The notes: a model not told the origin generated them from the sequence alone. A stretch of 64,000 bases of DNA from DATKJY01 sp964540105 (GCA_964540105.1 CAZILL010000002.1:1-64000); one strand, 5' to 3'. Counted from the stretch's first letter, positions 9,379 to 19,034 are shown. Numbers and translations are program-made.

Positions 9379-9942
9379 CCACTGCGCTGTGTCTGAGTCA
9401 CAGCTTTCCTCACTCAATGTCCTGCAATAAGCGGACCAGAACCGCTGCTTTGTTGGAAGCTTCCCCGAGCGGTCTTCGCTTGGACTTAGCTTCATCGGGA
9501 GTCGTCTCTCAGGGTCGGCGACGCCTCGACAACAAAAAAAACAACAACGAGTTACGAGTGTTCGGCTGCCATCAGCTCATTCGTTAACAATTAATACGAC
9601 GGGTAATCCTTCGTAAAAACGGCTGTGAGGTACTGCGAAGTGGGGCGTGTACTATAATGTAAGCTCTGCAACTGGGCGCAACCACGCAATCCGGTGCGCA
9701 ACAGGCGATAATTCCTACCAGACCATTCGACAATTGCCGCTATTGGGGATCTGCCTTCTTCCCTTCTCTCCCCGAACATGATTTCCGTCTCGATCATCCT
9801 TTGCCTTGCAGAGGGAAGCCTGCATGCTGCCTCTGTATCTTCTCTGTTCTCTCAGTGTCCTGCGGCGAAGGCCGCTTCTTTGCGAATAAATCCCCCGGAA
9901 AGGACAAGCCCTTCCGGGGGGAATAGTTCAGGTCATCCTGAA
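9379..9942. other. Intergenic region, about 560 bp, no gene seen
   Basis: It lies between the start of the 6943-9378 gene and the stop of the 9943-12507 gene. Besides the hairpin at 9892-9921 it holds A-rich sequence (9531-9550) and the AT-rich 9584-9600 that may belong to the promoter of the left-hand gene. A 487-codon plus-strand frame that begins at 9778 is the antisense of the neighbour and is not counted as a gene. Confidence 0.6.
9892..9921 (-). terminator. Probable Rho-independent terminator
   Basis: Arms cccccggaa (9892-9900) and ttccggggg (about 9912-9920) pair perfectly around a short loop. The hairpin sits about 22 bp past the stop codon (9943) of the minus-strand gene. The run after it on the minus strand (ATTTATTC) is only moderately T-rich. 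Confidence 0.6.
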
Positions 9943-12507
9943 TTACTTAATGAGAACCATCTTCTTGGTGGCAACGAACTTGCCATTGTTGAGATCGGCC
10001 TTGTAGAAGTAGATACCGGAGGCCCAAGAGGAAGCGTTCACATCAATGTCAACCGTGCCAGCCTGAGCTGTGCCATTGTACTCGGCAACCTTCTGACCAG
10101 TCACATTGTAAATGGTCAGCGTGTAGTTACCGGCAGTCGGCAGAGCAAAGCTGATACGGGTGTTCGGGTTGAACGGGTTCGGGTAGTTCTGGCTCAACGT
10201 GTAGTCGGTCGGAATTACCTTAGCCGAAACCTGCGCGCCTTCAGCAGTCGCCATCTCGATGGAGAGAACGTTGCCGTTGGCATTCAGGAAGGAACCGGTG
10301 AAGGACTCGGTGTGGGTCTGACCGTTGGCGAACGGCGGATAGACCAGAATACGGGTGACGTTGTTGGTAGCATCGTAACCGAATTCCATGGCCATGTTAT
10401 TGGTCAGGTTCTCGGGAACAACATTACCTGCTACCGTCACGAACGCGCCGCCCAGGGTACCATCAACAGAGACGATACCATTGTCGACCGTGTAGTTCAC
10501 TTCGACCGCAGCCACCTTAGGATACGGAAGAGCGTCGCCCAACAGGACGCGAATCATGTACACAAGGTCGGCAACCGTCAGAGCATTGCCATCAGCGTTG
10601 ACATCGGAAGCAGCGGTGGAACCAGCAGCGTGGGTTCCGAAGGCGCCCATACCAACCACGAAGTAGTTGGTGAACATGACGGCGTCGGCGATTTCGTTCG
10701 ACAGACCGTTCAGGTTGATGTCACCACGAGCATCGAGTTCGCTCGCGCACTTAATGCGGATACCACCGTTGATGAAGTCGATGGCACGAATCGGAAGCGG
10801 CTTGTTGGGGAAGCCAACAAAGCAGTTCGCGTGCGGGAGACCAAGGTAGGTCGGGAAGCTGGCAGTGGTGTCGGCGAAGCTGAAGTTCGGATTGTCGAAG
10901 TTGGCCACTGTGCACGAGACGTACAGACGGCTGCCATCGGGGTTCGAAATGGAGTTGTCACCGCAATCAAGCCAGAAGAAACGAATCGGAGCAAACTGGC
11001 ACTCGTAGGTACGATTGTTGCTGACCAGGAAGTTCATGGTGAACAGCGCCACGCCGCCCAGGGCGTCGATGCAAGCCTGGTTCGGATGGTACGGACCATT
11101 ATTGGTCTCGGCCAAACCGACGAAACGAATCAAGCCGCTCGGGCAGCCGCCGGAGCAGTTGCCGTTCGCGCCATAACGGAAGGTGAAATATTCCCAGCCG
11201 CAAGCCGAAAGGGCCGCGCCGAGAGTAGCATCCTGGAATGACAGGATCGAGTTGTCATAGGCGATAAGGAAGTCAAAACCGCCCATGCCGAAAGCCTGAC
11301 GCTTCAGAATGACATTAAGACCGGCGTATACACCAGAGTTGGTGGAGACGGTGTCGATCGCGACCGCGTACGGGCAACCAACGATAACATGCCACGTGAT
11401 AGTGCACGATGAGGACTTGTCGCCATCGGTGACGGTCACGGTGGTGGTGTAGTCGTTCGGGCCGTCAGCCGCAAGCGGGCTGAAAGTCACGAGACCGGTG
11501 TTGGTGATGGAAACTACGCCAGTCGGAACCGGAGCGGTAACCTGCGACCAGGTGAGCGGATCGCAGTCGTCCGTAGCGGTCAACTGCACGCTCTTGGTTT
11601 CACCAGTCGAAATAACGGTGTAGGTCTGGCAGCCGGTGTTGATCGTCGGGCCAGCATTGGTCACGACCACGGGAACCGTAATCGTGTTGCCACCACCGCA
11701 CAGACCGTCGGTGACGGTCACATGGATGTTGATCGAGGTACCAACGTCGGCGAGAGTGGCGCCATTCCAGCTCCATACGCCGCCAGCGGTGATCGAACCT
11801 TTGTCACCAGCCTGCAGCGAGAACGTGAACGGATTGCCTTCGGGATCGGAAGCGGTGAAGGTGTGGGTCAAGGTACCACAGTGGCTACCACCGACGGAGA
11901 CCGGCGGAGTAGTAAAGGACGGGCACTGATTCGGTACTTTGTAGACAGTGTAGCACTTGGACTGCCAAGTCGGGAACACCTTGTAGCCAAGCTTGCCGGC
12001 CCATTTCCAGGTACCACCGGGGCGGAACCAGGAAGAGTCGATGCAAACGTGCAAACCGGAGTTAGCATCCGGGAAGCTACCGATCTTCATACCATAAGCA
12101 ACAACGTCCATGCCAAAGGCAAGGCCGGGCTGGTTATTGTTGAGACCGAGGATACCAAGGGTATCAGATCCGGCGCCCAGGAACACGTTCAGGACCAAGC
12201 CGAGATCGAAGTTAGAGACAGGAATGCCGCCCAGATCCTGGCCAGCAACCGGTCCGCCCCAAACGGCGCCGTCGGGTGAATAGACGCGATAGCCGTTTGA
12301 AATACCAGCATTAGCGGTCGCGCCAGTGCCAGCGGTGTTGTTATACCGAAGACGGAACATGATCGGGACTCCGGTATTGATGGTGTCGTTCTGGAACAGA
12401 CCGTCCACACTACTGACGGAGACCGCTCCGCCAATTTGAGCATTGGAAAGCCCGAAAGAAAGAACGAGCACTGAGAGAATAGTAAGCAAAAATGAAATGC
12501 GCTTCAT
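9943..12507 (-). CDS. Probably abundant secreted cohesin/dockerin surface protein
   Basis: An 854-residue protein with a signal peptide (MKRISFLLTILSVLVLSFGLSNA) and an AGGAG Shine-Dalgarno 6-7 bases before the ATG. N-terminal region about 25-190 is of unknown fold with several cysteines. Two Ig/He_PIG-like domains follow (about 190-375; CPSFTTPPVSVGGSHC and CDPLTWSQVTAPVPTG). Next come a cohesin-like domain (about 380-560, GFDFLIAYDNSILSF, cysteine-rich), a dockerin-like pair (about 590-660, DINLNGLSNEIADAV and DVNADGNALTVADLV), and a YPNPFNPNTRISF C-terminal domain ending TKKMVLIK. Codon choice is more restricted than in its neighbours. With the good ribosome site and own terminator, that suggests high expression, perhaps as a surface-layer component; this is inference. 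Confidence 0.85.
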   Translation of the reverse strand: MKRISFLLTILSVLVLSFGLSNAQIGGAVSVSSVDGLFQNDTINTGVPIMFRLRYNNTAGTGATANAGISNGYRVYSPDGAVWGGPVAGQDLGGIPVSNFDLGLVLNVFLGAGSDTLGILGLNNNQPGLAFGMDVVAYGMKIGSFPDANSGLHVCIDSSWFRPGGTWKWAGKLGYKVFPTWQSKCYTVYKVPNQCPSFTTPPVSVGGSHCGTLTHTFTASDPEGNPFTFSLQAGDKGSITAGGVWSWNGATLADVGTSINIHVTVTDGLCGGGNTITVPVVVTNAGPTINTGCQTYTVISTGETKSVQLTATDDCDPLTWSQVTAPVPTGVVSITNTGLVTFSPLAADGPNDYTTTVTVTDGDKSSSCTITWHVIVGCPYAVAIDTVSTNSGVYAGLNVILKRQAFGMGGFDFLIAYDNSILSFQDATLGAALSACGWEYFTFRYGANGNCSGGCPSGLIRFVGLAETNNGPYHPNQACIDALGGVALFTMNFLVSNNRTYECQFAPIRFFWLDCGDNSISNPDGSRLYVSCTVANFDNPNFSFADTTASFPTYLGLPHANCFVGFPNKPLPIRAIDFINGGIRIKCASELDARGDINLNGLSNEIADAVMFTNYFVVGMGAFGTHAAGSTAASDVNADGNALTVADLVYMIRVLLGDALPYPKVAAVEVNYTVDNGIVSVDGTLGGAFVTVAGNVVPENLTNNMAMEFGYDATNNVTRILVYPPFANGQTHTESFTGSFLNANGNVLSIEMATAEGAQVSAKVIPTDYTLSQNYPNPFNPNTRISFALPTAGNYTLTIYNVTGQKVAEYNGTAQAGTVDIDVNASSWASGIYFYKADLNNGKFVATKKMVLIK

Positions 12508-12894
12508 TTTTTTCTCCTAATTACTTCGTTACCAATTGCGAGTTGCTACGTCCAACAAAATCACTTTGTTTTCCCCTCGAGATCGCTTTCAACCGCCGCC
12601 AATGAGAGCCAATCAATCAACGATAGCTGTCGCGAACATGGGATTTTGCCAAACGTTCTTTCTTTGAGCGCGTGTATGTAAACCTTCTTCTAAATGTCCT
12701 CCTTTCCAACTATTAGTGTTTACTGTTATCAGGGCCAAAGATCACTCTCGGGCCGGTTTCTCTTCGTCTTTGTGTATCGTTTTGCTCTCTTCAGTCGCCC
12801 AATATTGAGGGCGACTGTTTGGAACATGTTGTCTCTCTGTCAAAAAACTGCGAGTACCACGCGGGTATGGGCATGAGCCTCTATTTCCTTCAAA
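12508..12894. other. Intergenic region, about 390 bp, with a 9-bp hairpin
   Basis: Holds the leader of the 9943-12507 gene. A perfect hairpin with arms cagtcgccc (12792-12800) and gggcgactg (12809-12817) and loop aatattga lies about 78 bp past the stop of the 12895-14106 gene and may end its transcript, although no T-run follows on the minus strand. No convincing promoter hexamers and no gene were found. Confidence 0.5.
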
Positions 12895-14106
12895 CTAAGG
12901 ACAAATCGGCAAGGGTATACCGCTTGCCAGATAGTCGATGAGAGTAAACATATCTGAAATGTCAATCGTCCCATCGATGTTAGCGTCGTTCTCCTTCAGG
13001 CAATTCGAGAGCGGAACACTCGCGGCCAGGTAGTCAACCATGGCGAAAATGTCGGAAATATCGACAACACCATCACCGGAACCGTCGACGTTACCAGTCG
13101 TCCCGACGCAGCAACTGAGCAGAACAGTCAACCCCCCGTCGTGTCCAATTACAACATTAGTATCCAGAAGTCCCACGTTGATCATGTTGATCGACATGGA
13201 GTCGCAGTTCGGCGGGTTGGTGAGATAGACCTTCTGGTATTGAGTACAATGCCCGTTCAACCAATTAAGGCAGTGGAAGCACGAGGTATCCGGAACCTGG
13301 ATTGTGTAGATTCCAATAGAGGTACCCGACGGGGTTGAGAAAGTATACTTTTCAAGAAACCCTTTCTGGATTCTCAAACCAACCGTTCGGTTGGTCATGG
13401 TATCGGGGATGTTCAGAATGCTGCCGCGTAACCGGATGAGCGCCTTCCCGGTCTGTTGTGGCTTAATGCCCACATTCGGGGGGCCGCCGGCGGTGCGAGC
13501 CATGGCGGTGATAATGATATCATTTCCGGTACCGGAAAGGGAGCGGGATGTGACATACTGCCAGCCACTTACCGAGGTCCCAACCGTGTCGACATTCCCG
13601 ATCAGGACCCAGTGCGAAGTAATACGGCGCCAAGTCCAGGCAGAGTCTTTGGGGACCATGACTGAGTCGATGCAGATTGTCGGCGGGTTATAGTACTTGC
13701 ATTTCCAATACGTGGTGTCGGTGACATAGGCCGAATCGGTCTTGAATTTCATGATATCGGGCCGGTCACACTGGATCCAGAGCTGAAAGGCCGCGACCGT
13801 GTCAATCCAGTTGTCCAGATAGATACTAATGTAAGCGTTCTTGCTTCCTGGAGGCCCAACGGTATCAGCGACAAAGACCTCAACGCGCTTCTGCGTTAAT
13901 GACGTCGACGACGCACCGGAAGTCATCCAATCTTCCATGAAGACACTGTTGTAGGCATAAGTACCCGCATCGACCCCGGCCTCTTCGGATGCAGCGCCGG
14001 GACGCGCGGCTGATACGGCCGGTGCGAGGAACGCGCCGATGATAGCGATAGTCAATAGAAGTACAGCAAGTCCCGTACTGCGCCTTTGGTGTGAGCCGAA
14101 GGGCAT
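12895..14106 (-). CDS. Secreted protein with cohesin-like domain and C-terminal double dockerin
   Basis: A 403-residue protein. The ATG at 14106 has AGGAGG 6 bases upstream and opens a signal-type N-terminus (RRSTGLAVLLLTIAIIGAF...VSAA); an in-frame ATG at 14139 lacks these. The body (about 55-330) begins with a beta-rich stretch of cohesin type (NAYISIYLDNWIDTVAAFQL) and contains scattered Cys. The last 65 residues hold two dockerin-type calcium loops, GDGVVDISDIFAMVDYL and IDGTIDISDMFTLIDYL, each followed by a Cys-containing end; there is no YPNPFNP domain. This C-terminal form is the same as in the gene at 42416-43225 and in the fragment at 42166-42387. Function unknown; surface assembly is inferred. 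Confidence 0.8.
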   Translation of the reverse strand: MPFGSHQRRSTGLAVLLLTIAIIGAFLAPAVSAARPGAASEEAGVDAGTYAYNSVFMEDWMTSGASSTSLTQKRVEVFVADTVGPPGSKNAYISIYLDNWIDTVAAFQLWIQCDRPDIMKFKTDSAYVTDTTYWKCKYYNPPTICIDSVMVPKDSAWTWRRITSHWVLIGNVDTVGTSVSGWQYVTSRSLSGTGNDIIITAMARTAGGPPNVGIKPQQTGKALIRLRGSILNIPDTMTNRTVGLRIQKGFLEKYTFSTPSGTSIGIYTIQVPDTSCFHCLNWLNGHCTQYQKVYLTNPPNCDSMSINMINVGLLDTNVVIGHDGGLTVLLSCCVGTTGNVDGSGDGVVDISDIFAMVDYLAASVPLSNCLKENDANIDGTIDISDMFTLIDYLASGIPLPICP

Positions 14107-14965
14107 GCTCGCCTCCTGAATGTTGTTGGTGAAGACCATTCCTTAGCTTTCTCCTTACAAAACTATAGAGAGCCGTGCCCGGGTACACAGTTATGCCCCG
14201 TAAGGTCGGACATACCAGTACCGAGCCTTCTCTCTAACCTCTAACGATGTCTGTCTCTTTTAACAGTAGCGCTTTTGTAAGTAACCTGCTTGTAACCTTG
14301 TAAGCCTGCCCCCACGGCACGACTTAACGAAGGAGTACTCTAAGTTGACTTTTTTTCAGCTTCGGAAAGTGAGCATCGACCCTTATGTCGATGCCAGAAT
14401 GTTAGTTCATTTTTTGTAGACTAGTGTCACCTATCATCCGAAGGTGAATATACATCTACCCCTGCCGCTTGTCAACAGGAAAAATGGAATTATCTTCTTA
14501 AAATTTCCTAAGCCTCGCCGATCCGCAAGCAAACGCGCTCTGACTCGAACCAATACCTCTCTTTCAATACCATGCTGGAAAAGCATACCGTTAATTACAG
14601 TTTTTCTCGCAATTCTCGAATGAGAACAGGGCTTCCGCCGTTCTCTTACAGTTTCGTCAGTTCCTGAATCCGCTTTACCGAACCGCAGACTCAAAGAGCG
14701 TTCCGCGAAAGTGTCATCACGTCGTCTTGTCCGAATCTCGGCTTTCCCCGCGCCTCTGATCCAACTGCTCGCAAGACGCTTCCACTCTAATATCGTGCTC
14801 CCACGGAGCACGTGATCGTGCTCCGATCGTGCTCCCTTGGCGGCTGTGAGTCCCGGAATAGAGCTTCGAAACAACTGTTTTTTTTGCTGTCCCTCGACCG
14901 AAATCTCGACTATTATTGAAAACCGAAAAGAGAATAGGAAAGGTAAGTTTAAGAAATATAACAGT
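14107..14965. other. Long intergenic region, about 860 bp, no supported gene
   Basis: Divergent spacer between the dockerin gene and the hydrolase-like gene. It holds three copies of TTGTAA (14275, 14290, 14298), a perfect 8-bp hairpin (14373-14380 with 14387-14394), and three nearby copies of cgtgctcc around 14797-14833, two of which form a short hairpin. A 146-codon minus-strand frame (14434-14874) is rich in Arg, has no ribosome site and no recognisable domain, so it is not called. Confidence 0.5.
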
Positions 14966-15877
14966 ATGGCCAGAATCTCACGTCAAACCAGAGAGACAAT
15001 CAAGACCGTCCTGTTCCTGCTTGTCGTAGCGATTCTCATACTTACCTACGTGGTCTATCCGCTAAATCGATCGAAAGCGCTTATGGGGCGGGAGGATATC
15101 GACATACTCAAGGCCGACTCACTTTACACAAACGATCCAACTCCGTTTTCTACGATTGGTCTGCACGTGGATAGCCTTCGCGTCGAGGCCGATGGTGTCG
15201 CGAAGCTGGCGTTGCTCTTTGTGACCAAGGGAACCACCGCACCGGAGAAGCCTCGCGGGACAGTCATATTGATCCCCGACGAACGGCAAAATCGCAGTTC
15301 GATTGTCTCATTAGCACAAGCCCTGGTCGATACCGGTTTTGCGGTCATCACCTACGATCAGCGCGCCTCAGGGCTCACCACGGGACAGTTCCACAGTGAC
15401 GGCCAGCTCGAGGCTCAGGACCTCGAGGCAGTCATTACCTATTTCGAGATTCGCAGACAGATTCACCACCCCTTGATCGTACTTGGCTTCCGGGCGGGAG
15501 GGGACGCGGCGATGCTGGCTGAAGCGGAAGAGAAGCGGATCGATGGCGTCGTGGCGGTCAACCCCTACCTGACCACTGAACGTATGCTCGCGCAACTGGT
15601 CGCACGGTATGATGCATATCGCTTTCCGTTCTATCGCACTACCCTCTGGTGGTGGTATGGTATGCGCTCCGGATATGCTGTAACGGCCCGTGATGTCAAG
15701 GATATCACGGCGGTTTCGGCTCCGACGCGCCTCTATCTCGATTCAAACTCACTCAACGACGCGGAAGTTCTCAGACTGGCACAACTGTCACGCCCGGAAC
15801 AACTGACGATTCGTTCCGTTACAAATGGAAATCGAGAACTGGTTGAGGGCGTTGTCGCATTGGTCGGCAGCAAGTAG
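14966..15877 (+). CDS. Membrane-anchored alpha/beta-hydrolase-like protein without catalytic serine
   Basis: A 303-residue protein starting at the ATG in acagtATGGCC; the frame is open further upstream but that part is not protein-like. A single N-terminal membrane segment (about 14-33, VLFLLVVAILILTYVVYPL) would anchor it with the rest in the periplasm. The remainder has the alpha/beta-hydrolase pattern: RGTVILIPDERQNRSS, FAVITYDQRASGLT, and the elbow strand LIVLGFRAGGDAAML. In active members the elbow is GxSxG; here it reads G174-F-R176-A-G178, so the nucleophile is Arg. A late WWWYGMRSGYAV segment and a last strand APTRLYLDSNS follow. It may be a binding or regulatory pseudo-enzyme. No operon partner. 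Confidence 0.75.
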   Translation: MARISRQTRETIKTVLFLLVVAILILTYVVYPLNRSKALMGREDIDILKADSLYTNDPTPFSTIGLHVDSLRVEADGVAKLALLFVTKGTTAPEKPRGTVILIPDERQNRSSIVSLAQALVDTGFAVITYDQRASGLTTGQFHSDGQLEAQDLEAVITYFEIRRQIHHPLIVLGFRAGGDAAMLAEAEEKRIDGVVAVNPYLTTERMLAQLVARYDAYRFPFYRTTLWWWYGMRSGYAVTARDVKDITAVSAPTRLYLDSNSLNDAEVLRLAQLSRPEQLTIRSVTNGNRELVEGVVALVGSK

Positions 15878-16135
15878 GTGCCTCCCGACTTCTGAGATCT
15901 GAACAGAGGCAACTGGCCTCTCTCTTGCACCGCTCCCAATTCCAAAGCGCGTTAGTCAGTTCGGCTATAAGAGCGCGCGATACCCGCGCAGTCTCATCGA
16001 ATGATTCCAGTTTATGAATGTGCCCAGAAGACTGAACAAATGACAACCGACAATCGTTGATATATATTGTCGATGTTCGGTAGTCGATAGTTGGCGAAAT
16101 AGCCCAACGAGCGGTCAATTAACAATGGAGGTACT

Positions 16136-16474
16136 ATGGCCGAATTTATGCTGCTCATCCGCAACGGTGAGCCAAACGACGCATCTCGTGAGCAGATGCA
16201 ACAGATTGTTCAACAATACATGGCGTGGGTGGGCAAACTCCGCGCCGAAGGGCGATTCAAAGGAGGGGATGAAGTCCAAAGTAACGGACGCATCTTGAGC
16301 AAGTTGGGCGGCAAGTTACAGGAAGCAGCCTATAAGAATTCCCCAGGAGCAGTCGGTGGGTACTTACTGGTAGAAGCTGAAAACTACGACCACGCCGTTG
16401 AGATTGCGAAGGATTGCCCTGGGCTTGAGACCGGCGACAGCGTGGAAATTCGCGCTATCTCGACGTATAACTAA
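16136..16474 (+). CDS. YCII-family (DGPF-type) small protein
   Basis: A 112-residue protein with a GGAGGT ribosome site 5 bases before the ATG. The start MAEFMLLIRNGEPN, the middle AWVGKLRAEGRFKGGDEV and the end GGYLLVEAENYDHAVEIAKDCPG fit the dimeric ferredoxin-like YCII / DGPF family, often annotated as YCII-related and found near extracytoplasmic-function sigma factors. No sigma-factor gene is adjacent here. The biochemical role of the family is poorly defined. Confidence 0.8.
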   Translation: MAEFMLLIRNGEPNDASREQMQQIVQQYMAWVGKLRAEGRFKGGDEVQSNGRILSKLGGKLQEAAYKNSPGAVGGYLLVEAENYDHAVEIAKDCPGLETGDSVEIRAISTYN

Positions 16475-16532
16475 TGATTTTCAGGGCGGATTCTACAGCG
16501 CTCTCCTGAAACTCTCTTCTTTACCGGCACCT

Positions 16533-16560
16533 TTGCACGTGTCGAGCGTTTGGTTATATT
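16533..16560 (+). promoter_or_regulatory. Putative sigma-70 promoter of the flavodiiron gene
   Basis: TTGCAC (16533-16538), a 16-bp spacer, and TATATT (16555-16560), ending 28 bases before the ATG at 16589. Confidence 0.5.
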
Positions 16561-16588
16561 GATCTGAACGAACTGGAGAGTTTCTGAC

Positions 16589-17797
16589 ATGAGTGCAATT
16601 GCCATTGGGAATAATGTTTACTGGATCGGCGTCAAGGATCCGGAACTGCCCGTGTTTGACATCGTCATGGAGACCAAACACGGCACGACCTATAACGCCT
16701 ATCTTGTTCGAGGGGAGAAGACGGCTGTCATCGACACCGTCAAACAGGGGTTCACGGCCGAATTCCTTGCGAATATATCAAGCCTTGTCGAACCCGAGAA
16801 GATCGACTACCTGATTGTCAACCACACCGAACCGGATCATGCCGGCGCCATTGTCGATCTGATCGAGCTGAACCCGAAGATTCAGATTGTCTGCTCAGGA
16901 TCGGCGCTGCCGTTCGTGAAGAGCACGATCAATCGCGAGGCCAACGTAATGGCGGTCAAGGATGACACGGTCATCGATCTCGGCGGGAAGAAGCTGCAAT
17001 TCAAGATCATGCCGTATATGCATTGGCCGGACACAATGATGGAATATCTCGTAGAAGACCGGGTCCTGTTTTCGTGCGACGGTTTCGCTGCGCATGTCGC
17101 CGGCCAATCACTCTTTGCCGACGAGCTGGCCAGCGAGCTCGCCTCCGATGGCGCTCCCTACGATCTTGACTATGAGATGCGGTATTACTTCGACGCTATC
17201 ATGCGGCCGTTCAGCGGATATATTCGTCGCAATATGGCCAAACTGGACAACTTGGAGCCGGCATTGCTGGCCACGTCACACGGTCCAGTCTATCGACGTG
17301 ACGTCCGCCGCTACCTTGATCGCTACAAGGAGTGGACCATCGACAAAAGCGACCCGCGGCGAGTGACGCTCTTCTATGCTTCGAATTACGGCAACACGCG
17401 CCGCCTGGCGGACGTTCTCGCGCAGGAACTGGGCAGTTCGAACTTCGACGTTTCCCTGATCGACGCCTCAACCTGCAAACCGGAGCAGGCGCAGGATCTG
17501 ATCGAGGCAAGCGGGGCAATCATCATTGGAACGCCGACTTTTAATGGCGACGCACCCAAACCGATTTGGGATCTGGTGAACCTCTTTTCGACCGTCTATA
17601 GTATTGGCAAGAAAGCGGCCGTTTTCGGTTCGTACGGTTGGGGGGGCGAGGGTTCGAAGATGGTAGCCGAGCGGCTGACCGGTTTGAAACTGAAGGTCTT
17701 TCCGGAGCCATTCCGAGCGCGACTGATACCATCAGAGGAAGAGATCGCCGGTGTCCGAACCTTTGCCTCTGAGTTAGCTCAGTTCTTCGCACTGTAG
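16589..17797 (+). CDS. Flavodiiron protein (A-type flavoprotein, O2/NO reductase)
   Basis: A 402-residue two-domain enzyme that reduces O2 to water and/or NO to N2O in the cytoplasm of anaerobes and microaerobes. The N-terminal metallo-beta-lactamase-like domain (about 1-245) holds all diiron ligands: H79, E81, D83 and H84 in NHTEPDHAG, H145 in MHWPDTMMEY, D164 in SCDGFAAH, and H231 in SHGPVYRR. The flavodoxin domain (about 253-400) has the FMN phosphate loop ASNYGNTRR and the TPTFNGDAP and SYGWGGEG loops. There is no rubredoxin or NADH-binding extension, so a separate donor is needed, and none is adjacent. GGAGAG precedes the ATG. The gene stands alone and converges with the MFS gene. Confidence 0.95.
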   Translation: MSAIAIGNNVYWIGVKDPELPVFDIVMETKHGTTYNAYLVRGEKTAVIDTVKQGFTAEFLANISSLVEPEKIDYLIVNHTEPDHAGAIVDLIELNPKIQIVCSGSALPFVKSTINREANVMAVKDDTVIDLGGKKLQFKIMPYMHWPDTMMEYLVEDRVLFSCDGFAAHVAGQSLFADELASELASDGAPYDLDYEMRYYFDAIMRPFSGYIRRNMAKLDNLEPALLATSHGPVYRRDVRRYLDRYKEWTIDKSDPRRVTLFYASNYGNTRRLADVLAQELGSSNFDVSLIDASTCKPEQAQDLIEASGAIIIGTPTFNGDAPKPIWDLVNLFSTVYSIGKKAAVFGSYGWGGEGSKMVAERLTGLKLKVFPEPFRARLIPSEEEIAGVRTFASELAQFFAL

Positions 17798-17816
17798 GTG
17801 ACCGAGACTGCGCGAC

Positions 17817-19034
17817 TCAAGCCGATTGCACGACCAGTTCCTTCCCTTTGAGGGCGAACCAAATCGTCCCGATCACACCAAACGCGAAAGCTGTGAGAAA
17901 ATTCACGGTCGGGCTGATCATCCATAGAAACGCCCCGCCAAACGCCGCCACTGATACTACCGAATCGCGCATCAGGTAATACAACCCGAACATAGCTGCC
18001 TCGCGCCCCTCCGGCGCCAAATCCATGATCAGCGCTTTGCGCGTCGGCTCCCCAAACTCCTTCAACCCGCGCAAGACAAAGGCCGCGAACAAGAGCCAGA
18101 ACGACTGGCACACGATCAAGACCAGGGGAAACAGTGCGAAAAAAACGAACGTGACAGTCACGAATGGCTTCTTTTGGGTCTTGTCGGCATAGTAGGCCAC
18201 TGGAACATAGCAGAGCACGGCCACAACCATTTCGACCGTCGTCAGCACGCCGAATTCGAAGGCGCTGACCGGAGCGCTGATGCTCTTCATGGCCCAGATC
18301 ACGACGAAAGCGTAGGGAATCTGCTCGCAAAACCGGATCAGAATATCGGATACGAGCAGGTTCTTCATCTCCGGGGTCATCAGACGGAACAGTCTTATCG
18401 GGTTCTTCTCGGCCTGATGGTTCGTGGTTTCGGTCGCGCCGGAGCTATCCTCGATCATGACCTGCTGCATGATCGCCGCCACAATCGACATCCCGAGGGC
18501 AGCGACAAAGGCCAGTCGCACGCCGGTCGTCTCTCCCCACACCGAGATGAACGCTCCCCCGAGCAGTGGGCCAAGCGACATCGGGATACGCCGCACAAGC
18601 GAGTGCATCGAGACTCCCATAGTCCGCTTGTTCTTCGGCAGAACCCGTGCGACAAGACTCATTGTCGCCGGAAGTGAGATCGCTGTCCACGATATGAACA
18701 AGAATGAACCGATGATCACTGCTTCCCACTTGGGGACCAAAATGACAAACAGAAAGCCGGCCATCGCCAGCAGATTGAAAATCAGCAGGGCGCGCTTGGT
18801 ACCGTAGCGGTCGGACAGATACCCGCCGGGGAAGGAGTAGAGGGCAGAGAGCAGATTGTCGAGGCCGTTGAGCAGACCGACCGAGAGCGCCCCTCCACCG
18901 AGCGCAAACAGGTAGATCGGGAGAAACCGTTCGGCCATTTTCTCCCCCATGCCAACCAGAATGACCATGGCCAGCAGACCGACCATGCTCTGCTTGAGGC
19001 CGAAGAAGTCGACAATCCGTCGTGCCGATGCCAT
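17817..19034 (-). CDS. Major facilitator superfamily transporter
   Basis: A 405-residue membrane protein with about 12 hydrophobic segments. The loop between the second and third segments reads GGYLSDRYGTKRALL, the MFS motif A (G-x-x-x-D-R-x-G-x-R/K). A charged central loop about 190-215 (EDSSGATETTNHQAEKNP) divides the two halves. It resembles drug- or sugar-efflux MFS proteins in general form; substrate not determinable. The gene starts 28 bp past the end of the ChrB-like gene and probably shares its transcript. No clear ribosome site. Confidence 0.85.
   Translation of the reverse strand: MASARRIVDFFGLKQSMVGLLAMVILVGMGEKMAERFLPIYLFALGGGALSVGLLNGLDNLLSALYSFPGGYLSDRYGTKRALLIFNLLAMAGFLFVILVPKWEAVIIGSFLFISWTAISLPATMSLVARVLPKNKRTMGVSMHSLVRRIPMSLGPLLGGAFISVWGETTGVRLAFVAALGMSIVAAIMQQVMIEDSSGATETTNHQAEKNPIRLFRLMTPEMKNLLVSDILIRFCEQIPYAFVVIWAMKSISAPVSAFEFGVLTTVEMVVAVLCYVPVAYYADKTQKKPFVTVTFVFFALFPLVLIVCQSFWLLFAAFVLRGLKEFGEPTRKALIMDLAPEGREAAMFGLYYLMRDSVVSVAAFGGAFLWMISPTVNFLTAFAFGVIGTIWFALKGKELVVQSA

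Noticed and set aside
9778..11241. 487-codon plus-strand frame
   Set aside because: It is antisense to the 9943-12507 gene, has no known domain or ribosome site, and is explained by the codon bias of the real gene.
14434..14874. 146-codon minus-strand frame
   Set aside because: No ribosome site, no domain, and an odd Arg-rich composition.
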